DNA of 64,000 nucleotides from Micromonospora coerulea (GCF_016598485.1 NZ_JAEMUW010000005.1:62001-126000); one strand, 5' to 3'; shown: positions 8,227 to 18,225, counted from the stretch's first letter. The notes: generated by a model not told the origin, from the letters alone. Numbers and translations are program-made.

Positions 8227-9177
8227 ATGGACACGGATCACACGCAGCGGGCGGAGGACGCCGCGCTGGACGCGTACTCCCGGGTGGTGACCGGCGTGGC
8301 GGCGCGCGTGCTGCCCAGCGTGGCCGCCCTGTCGGTGCGGACCGCGCGCGGGGCCGGCGCCGGCTCGGCCGTCACCATCGACGCCGAGGGCCTGCTGTTG
8401 ACCAGCGCCCACGTGGTGCAGGGCGCCGGCGGCGGCTCGGCCGCCTTCGGCGACGGCACCGAGACCCGGTTCCGGGTGGTCGGCGCCGACCCGCTGTCGG
8501 ACCTGGCGGTGCTGCGGGTCGAGGAGCCGGCGGTGCCGCCGGTGGAATTGGGCGACGCGGACGGCCTGCGGATCGGGCAGCTGGTGGTGGCGGTCGGCAA
8601 CCCGATGGGGCTGGCCGGCTCGGTCACCGCCGGCGTGGTCTCCGGGTTGGGCCGGTCGCTGCCGGCCCGGGACGGCCGGGTGGTCCGGCTGATCGAGGAC
8701 GTCATCCAGACCGACGCCGCGCTCAACCCGGGCAACTCCGGCGGCGCGCTGGCCGACTCCGCCGGCCGGGTGGTCGGGGTGAACACGGCGGTCGCCGGCT
8801 ACGGCCTCGGCCTGGCCGTGCCGATCAACGCCACCACCCGGCAGATCATCGCCGACCTGACCGCCGACGGCCGGGTCCGCCGGGCCTGGCTGGGCGTCGC
8901 CGGGGTACCGGTGCCGCTGCCCCCGGAGATCGCCGAACGCACCGGCCAGCGGCGCGGCCTGCGGGTGGTCGAGGTGGTCCCCGGCAGCCCCGCCGGGGTC
9001 GCCGGCATCTATCTGGGCGACATCATCGTCTCCGCCGGCGGGCGCCCGGTGCAGGACGGCCAGGGCCTCCAACGCCTGATGCTCGCCCCCTCCATCGGCA
9101 CCCGCCTGTCGGTGACGGTGCTCCGCAGGGGCGCCTTCGTCGACGTGATAGCCGTCCCCACCGAACTGACCCGCTGA
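8227..9177 (+). CDS. HtrA-like trypsin-type serine protease with PDZ domain
   Basis: 316 residues. Catalytic triad: His62 in TSAHVV, Asp92 in DPLSDLAVL, Ser171 in NPGNSGGAL. A PDZ domain occupies about 235-310 (GLRVVEVVPGSPAGVAGIYLGD). Unlike most HtrA/DegP proteins there is no signal peptide or membrane anchor, so as annotated it is cytoplasmic. A missed upstream start would not add one, because the preceding 78 bases show no hydrophobic coding. The family performs protein quality control. It converges on cystathionine beta-synthase across a strong terminator. Confidence 0.88.
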   Translation: MDTDHTQRAEDAALDAYSRVVTGVAARVLPSVAALSVRTARGAGAGSAVTIDAEGLLLTSAHVVQGAGGGSAAFGDGTETRFRVVGADPLSDLAVLRVEEPAVPPVELGDADGLRIGQLVVAVGNPMGLAGSVTAGVVSGLGRSLPARDGRVVRLIEDVIQTDAALNPGNSGGALADSAGRVVGVNTAVAGYGLGLAVPINATTRQIIADLTADGRVRRAWLGVAGVPVPLPPEIAERTGQRRGLRVVEVVPGSPAGVAGIYLGDIIVSAGGRPVQDGQGLQRLMLAPSIGTRLSVTVLRRGAFVDVIAVPTELTR

Positions 9178-9180
9178 CGG

Positions 9181-9215
9181 CGACAGGGCCCTCCCGTCGG
9201 GGAGAGGCCCTGTCG
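9181..9215. terminator. Bidirectional hairpin terminator
   Basis: Arms 9181-9195 and 9200-9215 pair over 15 positions with one bulged A and a GTCG loop, between the convergent protease and cystathionine beta-synthase genes. It probably ends both transcripts. Confidence 0.75.
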
Positions 9216-9222
9216 ACCGGGG

Positions 9223-10593
<1,371 letters not shown>

Positions 10594-10660
10594 CTCGTTG
10601 TGCCCTTCGTTGCGGCGCCGGCGCCGGCGGACGTGTTCTCGATGCCCAGCGTACGTGCCG

Positions 10661-11017
10661 TCAGGGCGCCACATGCCCGGGGATGACGGAGCTGCGACGC
10701 GCCTCCCACTCAAGGAAGCGCTCCGTCTCCGACAGCACGCTGCCGGCCAGCCAGGTCACCATCACCGCGTCGTCGACCAGCCCGAAGACGGTCAGGAACA
10801 GCTCCGGGACCACGTCGACCGGGGAGACCACGTACGCCGTGGCCGCGGTCATCATGGCCAGCCGCAGGCCGCCGTCGTACTCACCCCGGGCGGTGGCCCG
10901 GATCATCCGGGGCAGCGCGGCCAGCCGCTCGCCCAGCGACGGCCCACCCCGCGCGCCCGCCATCAGCGCCCGGGCCAGCGCGGTGAACGCCGCGCTCCGC
11001 TTTAACGTCTTCCCCAT
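10661..11017 (-). CDS. DUF1232 (YkvA-like) membrane-associated protein with a TTA codon
   Basis: 118 residues. The DUF1232 signature YVVSPVDVVPEL lies near residues 62-73, flanked by hydrophobic helices (MMTAATAYVV and LFLTVFGLVDDAVMVTWLAGSV). Function is unknown for the family. The fifth codon (11003-11005 on the plus strand) is TTA, one of only two such codons I found in the window's genes. In streptomycetes an early TTA makes translation depend on the bldA tRNA, and that tRNA is encoded at 18226-18306. Monocistronic, divergent from the SGNH pair. Confidence 0.8.
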   Translation of the reverse strand: MGKTLKRSAAFTALARALMAGARGGPSLGERLAALPRMIRATARGEYDGGLRLAMMTAATAYVVSPVDVVPELFLTVFGLVDDAVMVTWLAGSVLSETERFLEWEARRSSVIPGHVAP

Positions 11018-11196
11018 GGTCTACGCCCCTCTCCGTTCGACCAGCGTGCCGCCCGGGCGCAAGCCCGCCCCGCCCGCCGGCCGGACCGTCGATCGGCGGC
11101 CCTGCCACAGGACGTACCCAGAACGGTCGCTGCCCAGCCACGAACCAGCCGTCACGCGGAGAGCGGGGTGTCGGGCCGGCGCGATAATGTCGGCTC

Positions 11197-12243
11197 ATGG
11201 GGGACGCTGGTTCCGTCGTACCGGCCGGCTGGCAGCACGCCCGGCGGATCGCCCGCGTGGCGGCGATCGGCACGGGCGCCACGGTGGCGGCCACCGTCGC
11301 GACGGGCGGGGTGCTGCTCGGCCAGGCCCGCCAGGCCCGCCGGACGATCCCGATGGCCGAGGCTCCCCCGCCACGCTGCGACGGGGTGTACGGCGCGAAG
11401 TTCCCCGGCCCGCCGCTCACCATGGTCATCCTCGGCGACTCCTCGGCCGCCGGCTACGGCGTGCACCGGCGTCGGGAGACCCCGGGCGCACTGCTGGCCA
11501 CCGGGCTGTCCCGCCGGCTGCACCGGCCGGTGCGGCTGCACCGCTTCGCGGTGGTGGGCTCACTGTCGGCCGGTCTCAAGCCGCAGGTCGAGTCCGCCCT
11601 CGAATGCGAGCCGGACATCGCGGTGATCCTGATCGGCGGCAACGACGTCACCAACCGCACCCCACCGGCGCTGGCCGTGCGCTACCTGGTCGACGCGGTC
11701 CGCACGCTGCAGGCGGCCGGCTGCGAGGTGGTCGTCGGCACCTGCCCCGACCTGGGCGCGATCCGGCCCATCCAGCCGCCGCTGCGGTGGCTGGCCCGGC
11801 GCTGGAGCCGGCAGCTGGCCGCCGCCCAGACAGTGGCGGTGGTCGAGGCCGGCGGCTGGACGGTCTCCCTGGGCGACATGCTGGGTCCCCGGTTCGCCGC
11901 CGAGCCGGCCCGGATGTTCGCCTGGGACCGGTTCCATCCCTCCGCCGAGGGGTACGCGGTGGCCGCGGCGGCGCTGCTGCCCACCCTGCTCTCCGCGCTC
12001 GGCGCCGGCCCGGACCGCCGGGTGACGGCTGCCCGCGGCGAAGGCGTACGGTCGCTGCCGGAGGCCGCCCACGAGGCGGCCCGGCACGCCGGCACCGAGG
12101 TCAGCGGCACCCAGGTCCGGGGCCGCGACCGGGGGCCGGGCGGTCGCTGGGCGCAGCTGCGGCGACGCGCCTTCTTCGGCGTCGGTGCGGTGCCGCAACC
12201 CGGCACCGGCGCCGACTCCCCGACACTGGAGGAACTGGCATGA
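11197..12243 (+). CDS. SGNH/GDSL-type hydrolase (first of a tandem pair)
   Basis: 348 residues. A hydrophobic segment (about 22-43) suggests an N-terminal membrane anchor or uncleaved signal. The nucleophile Ser82 is in ILGDSSAAG (block I), the GxND block is LIGGNDVT, and the Asp/His pair is in WDRFHPSAEGY. The C-terminal 80 residues are a charged, Pro/Arg-rich tail absent from the paralogue downstream. Members are esterases or lipases; the substrate is unknown. TAATGT (11185-11190) lies 6 bases before the ATG, so the mRNA looks leaderless. The stop overlaps a 23-codon mini-ORF leading to the second copy. Confidence 0.85.
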   Translation: MGDAGSVVPAGWQHARRIARVAAIGTGATVAATVATGGVLLGQARQARRTIPMAEAPPPRCDGVYGAKFPGPPLTMVILGDSSAAGYGVHRRRETPGALLATGLSRRLHRPVRLHRFAVVGSLSAGLKPQVESALECEPDIAVILIGGNDVTNRTPPALAVRYLVDAVRTLQAAGCEVVVGTCPDLGAIRPIQPPLRWLARRWSRQLAAAQTVAVVEAGGWTVSLGDMLGPRFAAEPARMFAWDRFHPSAEGYAVAAAALLPTLLSALGAGPDRRVTAARGEGVRSLPEAAHEAARHAGTEVSGTQVRGRDRGPGGRWAQLRRRAFFGVGAVPQPGTGADSPTLEELA

Positions 12244-12311
12244 GCGAGCGCGGCGAGCGAATCGTCCGGCACGGGGTCCGGGTCATGCCGGCGCCGACCG
12301 GCGGGAGGTGA
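12240..12311 (+). CDS. 23-codon linking ORF between SGNH genes (doubtful)
   Basis: ATG overlaps the upstream stop by 4 bases and the ORF ends 4 bases before the next ATG, with the SD GGGAGG for the next gene at its end. The product starts MSERGERIVRHGVRV. Its first bases form the low-complexity GAGCGAGCG/GCGAGCGAATC pattern that recurs at gene starts in this family. It may simply let ribosomes travel from one SGNH gene to the next. No domain. Confidence 0.25.
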   Translation: MSERGERIVRHGVRVMPAPTGGR

Positions 12312-12315
12312 CGGC

Positions 12316-13113
12316 ATGAGCGAACAGCACGAGGTTGCGTTCCGGCTGGGTCGCGCGGCGGCGCTCTCGCTGGTCGCCGGCACGGTGGGCGGCATCGCCG
12401 TCCTCGCCGGCCAGGCCGTCGTCGCCCGCCACCGCCGGTACGCCCAGCCGGAGCTGGGCCTCGCCCTGCGCGCCACGGTCGGTCGGGCGGGTGGCCCGTC
12501 GCTGCGCCTGGTGCTGCTCGGCGACTCCTCGGCGGTCGGCGTCGGGGTGGACCGTTTCGAGGAGACCGTCGGCGGGCAGCTGGCCCACCTGCTCGCGGAG
12601 GGCCCGACCGGCCGGCAGGTGCACCTGTCCAGCGTCGGGGTCGCCGGCTCCCGCTCGACCGACCTGGCCACCCAGGTGGCCCGGGCGCTGCTCGGCGAGC
12701 GGCCCGACGTGGCGCTGATCCTGATCGGGGCCAACGACGCCACCGCGATGACCGGGCCGGCCGACGCGGCCGCCTACCTCGGCTCGGCCGTGCGCCGGCT
12801 GCGCGAGGCGCACGTCGAGGTGGTCGTCGGGACGTGCCCGGATCTGGGCGCGGTCCGCGCGGTCGCCGCTCCGCTGCGCCAGGTGCTCGGCTGGTCGGGG
12901 CGGCGGATCGCCCGCGCACAGACCGCCGCGGTGCTTGACGCCGGCGGCACGGTGGTCGACCTGGGCACCGAGACCGGCCCGGTGTTCCGGGCGGACGCCG
13001 GAACGCTCTGCCACGACGGCTACCACCCGTCGGCCGACGGATACCGGGTCTGGGCGCACGCCCTGCTGCCGGCCGTCTCCGCCGCCGCCGCGATCGCCTC
13101 CCGCCACCCCTGA
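12316..13113 (+). CDS. SGNH/GDSL-type hydrolase (second of a tandem pair)
   Basis: 265 residues and clearly paralogous to the gene before it. It has an N-terminal hydrophobic helix (about 13-36), nucleophile Ser71 in LLGDSSAVG, the LIGANDAT block, the shared VVVGTCPDLGAVR segment and the terminal DGYHPSADGYRVW with the catalytic Asp and His. It lacks the long C-terminal tail of its neighbour. A clear SD, GGGAGG (12303-12308), sits seven bases upstream. It is probably a membrane-anchored or exported esterase; substrate unknown. Both copies probably come from one tandem duplication. Confidence 0.87.
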   Translation: MSEQHEVAFRLGRAAALSLVAGTVGGIAVLAGQAVVARHRRYAQPELGLALRATVGRAGGPSLRLVLLGDSSAVGVGVDRFEETVGGQLAHLLAEGPTGRQVHLSSVGVAGSRSTDLATQVARALLGERPDVALILIGANDATAMTGPADAAAYLGSAVRRLREAHVEVVVGTCPDLGAVRAVAAPLRQVLGWSGRRIARAQTAAVLDAGGTVVDLGTETGPVFRADAGTLCHDGYHPSADGYRVWAHALLPAVSAAAAIASRHP

Positions 13114-13114
13114 C

Positions 13115-13128
13115 CACCCCGCGGGGTG
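13115..13128. terminator. Short palindrome after the SGNH pair
   Basis: A perfect 14-base palindrome (CACCCCGCGGGGTG) sits two bases after the stop and is followed by ATTT. It is a weak terminator candidate because the loop is too tight for a full hairpin. Confidence 0.3.
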
Positions 13129-13175
13129 ACATTTCCCGGGGGGCGGGCTGCTTCCGCCGTAAGTTACCCACGGGT

Positions 13176-13187
13176 TAACGTTGGTTC
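13176..13187 (+). promoter_or_regulatory. -10 element giving a leaderless thiolase mRNA
   Basis: TAACGT (13176-13181) plus 6 bases puts the expected start point on the ATG at 13188. TTCCGC (13152-13157), 18 bases upstream, is a weak -35 candidate. No SD is visible before the ATG. Confidence 0.5.
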
Positions 13188-14450
13188 ATGCCGATTGAGT
13201 CGTCCCGCGACGCCGTCATCGTCGCCACCGCCCGGTCCCCCATCGGCCGCGCGTTCAAGGGTTCGCTGCGTGACGTCCGCCCGGACGACCTCGCCGCGAC
13301 CATCGTCCAGGCCGCCCTGGCCAAGGTCCCCGGGCTCGACCCGACCCAGATCGACGACCTCTACCTGGGCTGCGGCCTGCCCGGTGGCGAGCAGGGCTTC
13401 AACATGGCCCGGGTGGTCGCCACCCTGATGGGCCTGGACGGCCTGCCGGGCGCCACCCTGACCCGCTACTGCGCCTCGTCGCTGCAGACCACCCGGATGG
13501 CGATGCACGCGATCCGGGCCGGTGAGGGCGACGTCTTCATCTCCGCCGGCGTCGAGATGGTCTCCCGGTACGCCCGCGGCAACTCCGACACCCTCCCCCC
13601 GGAGGCGCAGGCGCTGGTCGGCGGCGGCTGGGAGAACCCGCGCTTCGCGGCGGCCCAGGAGCGGTCGAAGGCCCGGGCCCAGGGCGGCGCCGAGGTGTGG
13701 ACCGACCCGCGCGAGTCAGGCGAGCTGCCCGACATCTACCTGACCATGGGCCAGACCGCGGAGAACCTCGCCCAGGTGTACGACATCACCCGCGAGGACA
13801 TGGACGCGTTCGGCGTACGCAGCCAGAACCTGGCCGAGAAGGCCATCGCCGACGGGTTCTGGGCCCGGGAGATCACCCCGGTCACCACGCCGGACGGCAC
13901 CGTGGTGAGCACCGACGACGGCCCGCGTCCCGGGGTGACCCTGGAGGCGGTCGCCGGCCTGAAGCCGGTCTTCCGGCCCGACGGCCGGATCACCGCCGGC
14001 AACTGCTGCCCGCTCAACGACGGCGCCGCCGCCGTGGTGATCATGAGCGCCCAGCGGGCGAAGGACCTGGGGCTCACCCCGCTGGCCCGGATCGTCTCCA
14101 CCGGCGTCACCGCGCTGTCGCCGGAGATCATGGGCCTCGGCCCGGTGGAAGCCTCCAAGCAGGCCCTGAAGCGGGCCGGGATGACCATCGACGACGTCGA
14201 CCTGGTCGAGATCAACGAGGCGTTCGCCGCCCAGGTGATCCCCTCGTACCGCCAGCTCGGCATCCCCGAGGAGAAGCTGAACGTGATGGGTGGCGCGATC
14301 GCCGTCGGGCACCCGTTCGGCATGACCGGCGCCCGGATCACCGGCACCCTGCTGAACGCCCTCGAGTGGCACGACAAGACCATCGGCCTGGAGACCATGT
14401 GCGTCGGTGGCGGCCAGGGCATGGCGATGGTGCTCGAGCGGCTCAGCTGA
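13188..14450 (+). CDS. Acetyl-CoA C-acetyltransferase (thiolase)
   Basis: 420 residues. The acyl-accepting Cys95 is in TRYCASSLQT, the GHPFGMTGAR segment carries the catalytic His, and the second Cys lies in the terminal CVGGGQGMAM. NEAFAAQ, also diagnostic, is present near residue 345. Thiolases condense two acetyl-CoA or cleave 3-ketoacyl-CoA. With no beta-oxidation partner beside it, the direction and chain length cannot be told. Cytoplasmic and monocistronic, apparently leaderless. Confidence 0.92.
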   Translation: MPIESSRDAVIVATARSPIGRAFKGSLRDVRPDDLAATIVQAALAKVPGLDPTQIDDLYLGCGLPGGEQGFNMARVVATLMGLDGLPGATLTRYCASSLQTTRMAMHAIRAGEGDVFISAGVEMVSRYARGNSDTLPPEAQALVGGGWENPRFAAAQERSKARAQGGAEVWTDPRESGELPDIYLTMGQTAENLAQVYDITREDMDAFGVRSQNLAEKAIADGFWAREITPVTTPDGTVVSTDDGPRPGVTLEAVAGLKPVFRPDGRITAGNCCPLNDGAAAVVIMSAQRAKDLGLTPLARIVSTGVTALSPEIMGLGPVEASKQALKRAGMTIDDVDLVEINEAFAAQVIPSYRQLGIPEEKLNVMGGAIAVGHPFGMTGARITGTLLNALEWHDKTIGLETMCVGGGQGMAMVLERLS

Positions 14451-14489
14451 GCCAGATTCGGCGTTCCCGGCACGGGGTACCGTCCCGGC

Positions 14490-15983
14490 ATGGCCGCGGT
14501 CGTGGAACGGGAACGCAAGTACTCCGGTGACGACGGGTTCCGCCTGCCGGACCTGACGGGGTGCGGTGGCGTCACGACGGTGTCGGACGCCACCGCCCTC
14601 GACCTCGACGCGGTCTACCTGGACACCGACGACCTCCGGCTGGCCCGCAGCGGGTTCGCGCTGCGCCGGCGCAGCGGCGGGCACGACGCGGGGTGGCACC
14701 TGAAGGTCGGGTCGGCCGGCGGCGACCGGACCGAGTACCAGTTCCCCGCCGGAGCGGACGACGCGGACCCGCCGGCCGAGCTGGTCGCGCTGTTCCGGGC
14801 CGCCTCCCGCGGTCGCCCGGTCGCCCCGGCGGCGCGGATCACCACCCGCCGCTTGGAGCGCCGGCTGCTCGACGGGCGGGGCCGGGTGCTGGCGGAGCTG
14901 GCCGAGGACACCGTCGAGGGACGCGACCTGGTCACCGGCGAGCGGCAGGCCTGGCGGGAGATCGAGGTCGAGCTGGTCGACGGCGACGAGGCGCTGCTCG
15001 ATGCGGTGGACGCCCGGCTGCGCGCGGCCGGGGCCCGCCCGGTGCCCGTCTCGAAGTCGCACCGGGCGCTGTCCGGCCGGCTCGCCGTGCCCGTGGCCAC
15101 CCCGGGGCCCGGCGCCGCGCCGGTCCTCGACTACGCCCGCGCCCAGCGCGACGCGCTGATCGCCCACCATCCCGGCGCGATCGGCGGCGACGAGGACGCC
15201 GTGCACGACATGCGGGTCGCGGTCCGCCGGCTGCGGTCGACCCTGCGGACCTTCCGCGGTCTCTGGGACCGCGAGGAGGGCGAGTCGGTGCGGGCGGAGC
15301 TGCGCTGGCTCGGCGCCCGGCTCGGGCCGGTCCGCGACACCCAGGTGATGGCGGCCCGGCTCGCCGACGCGGTGCACGCCGAGCCGGCCGACCTGGTGCT
15401 CGGCCCGGTCGCGGCGCGGATCTCCAGCCGGTTCGCCGCCGACCTGGCCACCGCCCTGGACGAGCTGCGGGCGGCGCTCGACTCCGACCGGTACACCGCG
15501 CTGCTGGCCCGGCTCGACGCACTGCTGGAGGGGCCGACGGCCCGGCCGGTCGACGCGCGGTGGGTGGCCCGGCGGGTGCGGCGGGCGGTGACCAGGGCGG
15601 ACGACCGGCTCGACCGGGCGCTGGCCGGTGACCACCCGGGGAACGAGGCACCGGACGTCGCGCTGCACGAGGCGCGCAAGGCGTACAAGGCGGCCCGGTA
15701 TGCCGTCGAGGTCCGCGAGCCGGACGTCGGCAAACGGGCCGCGGCGCTGGTGGGCCGGCTCAAGGACCTGCAGGATCTGCTCGGCGCGCACCAGGACTCG
15801 GTGGTCACCCGCGCGGTGCTGCGCGGGCAGGCGCAGCGCGCGTACGACGAGGGCGAGAACACCTTCACGTACGGCGTGCTGCACGCGCGGCAGGCCGCGG
15901 CGGCCGGCCGGGACGTGCCGGCCGTCATCCGGGCCCGCGACCGGGCCCGGCGGCGGAAGCTGCGGCGCTGGTTGAAGCATTGA
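14490..15983 (+). CDS. CYTH-CHAD domain protein
   Basis: 497 residues. The CYTH N-terminal domain (about 1-195) starts with the diagnostic ExExK triad (Glu6, Glu8, Lys10) and has arginine/lysine strands that bind triphosphate and two metals. The CHAD domain (about 210-495) is helical and rich in conserved histidines and arginines, with HDMRVAVRRLRSTLRTF. CYTH enzymes hydrolyse inorganic triphosphate, and CHAD domains bind polyphosphate, so a role in polyphosphate metabolism is likely though unproved. TACCGT (14478-14483) lies 6 bases before the ATG, consistent with leaderless expression. Confidence 0.92.
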   Translation: MAAVVERERKYSGDDGFRLPDLTGCGGVTTVSDATALDLDAVYLDTDDLRLARSGFALRRRSGGHDAGWHLKVGSAGGDRTEYQFPAGADDADPPAELVALFRAASRGRPVAPAARITTRRLERRLLDGRGRVLAELAEDTVEGRDLVTGERQAWREIEVELVDGDEALLDAVDARLRAAGARPVPVSKSHRALSGRLAVPVATPGPGAAPVLDYARAQRDALIAHHPGAIGGDEDAVHDMRVAVRRLRSTLRTFRGLWDREEGESVRAELRWLGARLGPVRDTQVMAARLADAVHAEPADLVLGPVAARISSRFAADLATALDELRAALDSDRYTALLARLDALLEGPTARPVDARWVARRVRRAVTRADDRLDRALAGDHPGNEAPDVALHEARKAYKAARYAVEVREPDVGKRAAALVGRLKDLQDLLGAHQDSVVTRAVLRGQAQRAYDEGENTFTYGVLHARQAAAAGRDVPAVIRARDRARRRKLRRWLKH

Positions 15984-16050
15984 GCGACCACTGTCGCGGG
16001 CTCAGCACTCTCGGCGCGCCGGGCGCGAACGGCGCGCCGGGGCCGGAAGG

Positions 16051-16371
16051 TCAGAGCACCGAGCGGGTCGCCGTGATCGCCTCGGCGGCCCGGGCGAGCA
16101 CCGCGTCCGGCGGACCGGCCGCGCGCAGGTCGGCCGCGACCACCCGGAGCTGGTCGGGCAGCACCAGGTCGTTGTCCAACCGGGGTACGTCCCGGCGCGG
16201 CTCCCCCTCCGCGTCCGCCGCCAGGTTCGCGATCTCCTGCACCAGCTTGTGCACCAAGGCGGCCCGGGACACGTTGCCGCCCTCGGCCGCCGCCGACCAG
16301 CGGGGTTGCTCCCAGTGCCCGACCTGACGGACCAGCAGCTCCACCGCCCGGTCCAGTTCCACTGCGCTCAT
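16051..16371 (-). CDS. Hypothetical protein, 106 residues
   Basis: Unrecognised. The product is a soluble, mostly helical and acidic protein (residues 35-55 KLVQEIANLAADAEG) with one aromatic patch, GHWEQPRW (18-25). It starts at ATG 16371; a longer in-frame reading upstream crosses the neighbouring gene antisense or out of frame and is not credible. TAGACT lies 8 bases before the ATG. It lies 23 bases downstream of the Bax-inhibitor gene on the same strand and may be read through from it. No function can be assigned. Confidence 0.65.
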   Translation of the reverse strand: MSAVELDRAVELLVRQVGHWEQPRWSAAAEGGNVSRAALVHKLVQEIANLAADAEGEPRRDVPRLDNDLVLPDQLRVVAADLRAAGPPDAVLARAAEAITATRSVL

Positions 16372-16394
16372 CGCCGCCGAGTCTAGGCGGGTGC

Positions 16395-17153
16395 TCAGCG
16401 GCGCAGGTAGCTGAGCAGGCGCAGGATCTGCCAGTACAGGAAGATCAGCCCGACCAGGAGGCCGAACGCGCAGAACCAGGCGTACCGGCGGGGCAGCCCG
16501 CCGCGGACCGACCGCTCCACCTGGTCGAAGTCGAGGATGAAGCTCAACGCCCCCGCCACGATCGCCACCCCGGAGAAGACGTACGGCAGCCAACCGACCT
16601 GGCTGGTCAGGCTGTACGTCGCGACCCCCTGCCGCCCGGTGAGCAGGTACGTCACCAGGTTCACCAGGCCGATCGCGAGGAGGCCGATCAGTGTCCCGGC
16701 GACCAGCCGGGCCAGCCGCGGGGTGGCCCGGATCAGCCGGGCCCGGTAGAGCGCCCCCATGCCGAGGAAGACCCCGAACGTGCCGACCACCGCCTGCACC
16801 ACGATCCCCGGATAGACCAGCTCGAAGGCGCGGCTGGCCACCCCGAGCAGCAGCCCCTGGAGCACCGCGTACGCCGCGATGAGCGCCGGGTTGGTGATCT
16901 GCCTGAACGAGATGACCAGCAGGAGCACCAGCCCGGCCAGCGCGGTGCCGGCCAGCGCCGCCGAGATCCACACCGCTTGCGGGACCACCACCCAGGCGAC
17001 CGCGGCGGTGACGCCGGTGAGCAGGAGCAGACCGACCGTCCGGGTGACCACGTCGTCCACGGACATCGCCTCGGCGGCACCGACCCCGAGCACCTGGCGT
17101 TCGGTCCGGCCGACGTCGTCCAGTCGGGTCAGCACCGGGTTGGTACTCCGCAC
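16395..17153 (-). CDS. Bax inhibitor-1/YccA family membrane protein (paralogue 1)
   Basis: 252 residues with about seven hydrophobic segments. A short cytoplasmic N-terminus carries the shared STNPVLTRL opening, and the C-terminal FILDFDQVE...YAWFCAFGLLVGLIFLYWQILRLLSYL is typical of actinobacterial members of the UPF0005 family. Relatives are pH-sensitive calcium-leak channels or protease-associated membrane proteins; the role here is unknown. GTG 17153 is preceded by GAGGAGG with 5 bases of spacing. It is a clear tandem paralogue of the gene ending at 17279. Confidence 0.88.
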   Translation of the reverse strand: MRSTNPVLTRLDDVGRTERQVLGVGAAEAMSVDDVVTRTVGLLLLTGVTAAVAWVVVPQAVWISAALAGTALAGLVLLLVISFRQITNPALIAAYAVLQGLLLGVASRAFELVYPGIVVQAVVGTFGVFLGMGALYRARLIRATPRLARLVAGTLIGLLAIGLVNLVTYLLTGRQGVATYSLTSQVGWLPYVFSGVAIVAGALSFILDFDQVERSVRGGLPRRYAWFCAFGLLVGLIFLYWQILRLLSYLRR

Positions 17154-17223
17154 CGCGACCTCCTCGCCGACGTACCCCGGGTCCCACTCTGCCCCGGACG
17201 GCCGGGCGGCGACGGGAAAACGA

Positions 17224-17259
17224 CGGCGCCCGCCGCCGCTGTCGCGGTGGCGGGCGCCG
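17224..17259 (-). terminator. Terminator after Bax-inhibitor paralogue 2
   Basis: Two 16-base arms (17224-17239 and 17244-17259) pair with a single wobble around a TGTC loop. On the minus strand TTTT follows four bases later, so it reads as an intrinsic terminator separating the two paralogues. Confidence 0.65.
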
Positions 17260-17278
17260 GGGTCGTGCGGCGGACGGA

Positions 17279-18115
17279 TCAGTCGTCGCCCTGGAAGTAG
17301 CTGAGCAGGCGCAGGATCTCCAGGTAGAGCCAGACCAGGCTGACCAGGATGCCGAAGGCGGCGATCCAGGAGTAGCGCTGGGGCAGCCCCATCCGGACGC
17401 CCTCCTCGACCTCATGGAAGCTGAGCACGAAGCTCAGCGAGGCGACCACGATGCAGACCAGGCTGAAGCCGATGGCCAGCGGGCTGCCGTCGCGCAGCCC
17501 GGTGTTGACGCCGAAACGCGCCAGCACCAGGTTGATCAGCATCACCGCGAAGAGGCCGGCCATCACGGCGATCATGCCCTTGACGAACTTCGGGGTGGCC
17601 CGGATGACGCGCGCCTTGTAGAGCACGGCCATCAGGAAGAAGACGCCGAAGGTGGCGGTCACCGCCTGGAGCACGATGCCGTCGTAGAGCGACTCGAACG
17701 CCTTGCTGACCATGCCGACGAAGACGCCCTCGACGATCGAGTACGCCACGACCAGGGCCGGGTTCGCCATCCGGGAGAACGAGATGATCATGCCGAGCAC
17801 CAGGCCGACGACGGCGGCGCCGATCCAGGCGACACCGACCAGGGCGTCGGGCACGAGCACCCACGCCGCCGCGGCGGAGGCGCCGAGGATGCCGAGGAGC
17901 ATGACCGTCTTGACGACGACGTCGTCGAGGGTCATCGGGGTCACGGTGGGCGGCGCGGCCGGGTAGCCGACGCCGGTCGGGTACTGCTGCTGGTACGGCG
18001 CGTACTGCTGGGGGTAACCGGGCTGTCCGTACGGCCCGGGCTGGGCGTACCCGGCCGCCCGCTCACGCTGGGCCGCCTGGCCGAGCCGGGCGAGCACCGG
18101 GTTCGAGGTCTTCAC
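17279..18115 (-). CDS. Bax inhibitor-1/YccA family membrane protein (paralogue 2)
   Basis: 278 residues. It has the same seven-helix body as paralogue 1, including FVLSFHEVEEGV and YSWIAAFGILVSLVWLYLEILRLLSYF. Between the opening KTSNPVLARL and the first helix it carries an extra cytoplasmic stretch (about 20-58) rich in Tyr, Pro, Gln and Gly with repeated YGQPGYP-like units. Such low-complexity tails often mediate membrane crowding or interactions; that role is inferred. GTG 18115 has GGGAGG about eight bases upstream. A terminator separates it from paralogue 1, so the two are independently transcribed. Confidence 0.88.
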   Translation of the reverse strand: MKTSNPVLARLGQAAQRERAAGYAQPGPYGQPGYPQQYAPYQQQYPTGVGYPAAPPTVTPMTLDDVVVKTVMLLGILGASAAAAWVLVPDALVGVAWIGAAVVGLVLGMIISFSRMANPALVVAYSIVEGVFVGMVSKAFESLYDGIVLQAVTATFGVFFLMAVLYKARVIRATPKFVKGMIAVMAGLFAVMLINLVLARFGVNTGLRDGSPLAIGFSLVCIVVASLSFVLSFHEVEEGVRMGLPQRYSWIAAFGILVSLVWLYLEILRLLSYFQGDD

Positions 18116-18225
18116 TTCTCAGGCCTCCCTCAGGGGGTCAGTGCACGTGAACGTGCACCCTCAAGGGTAAACGGGGCCGACAGCCCGCGCCGGACGCGAA
18201 GCTGTGGGAAACCTGAGAGTCTCGG

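Noticed and set aside
13716..15980. 754-residue minus-strand ORF
   Set aside because: Shadow of the thiolase and CYTH-CHAD genes, without any motif.
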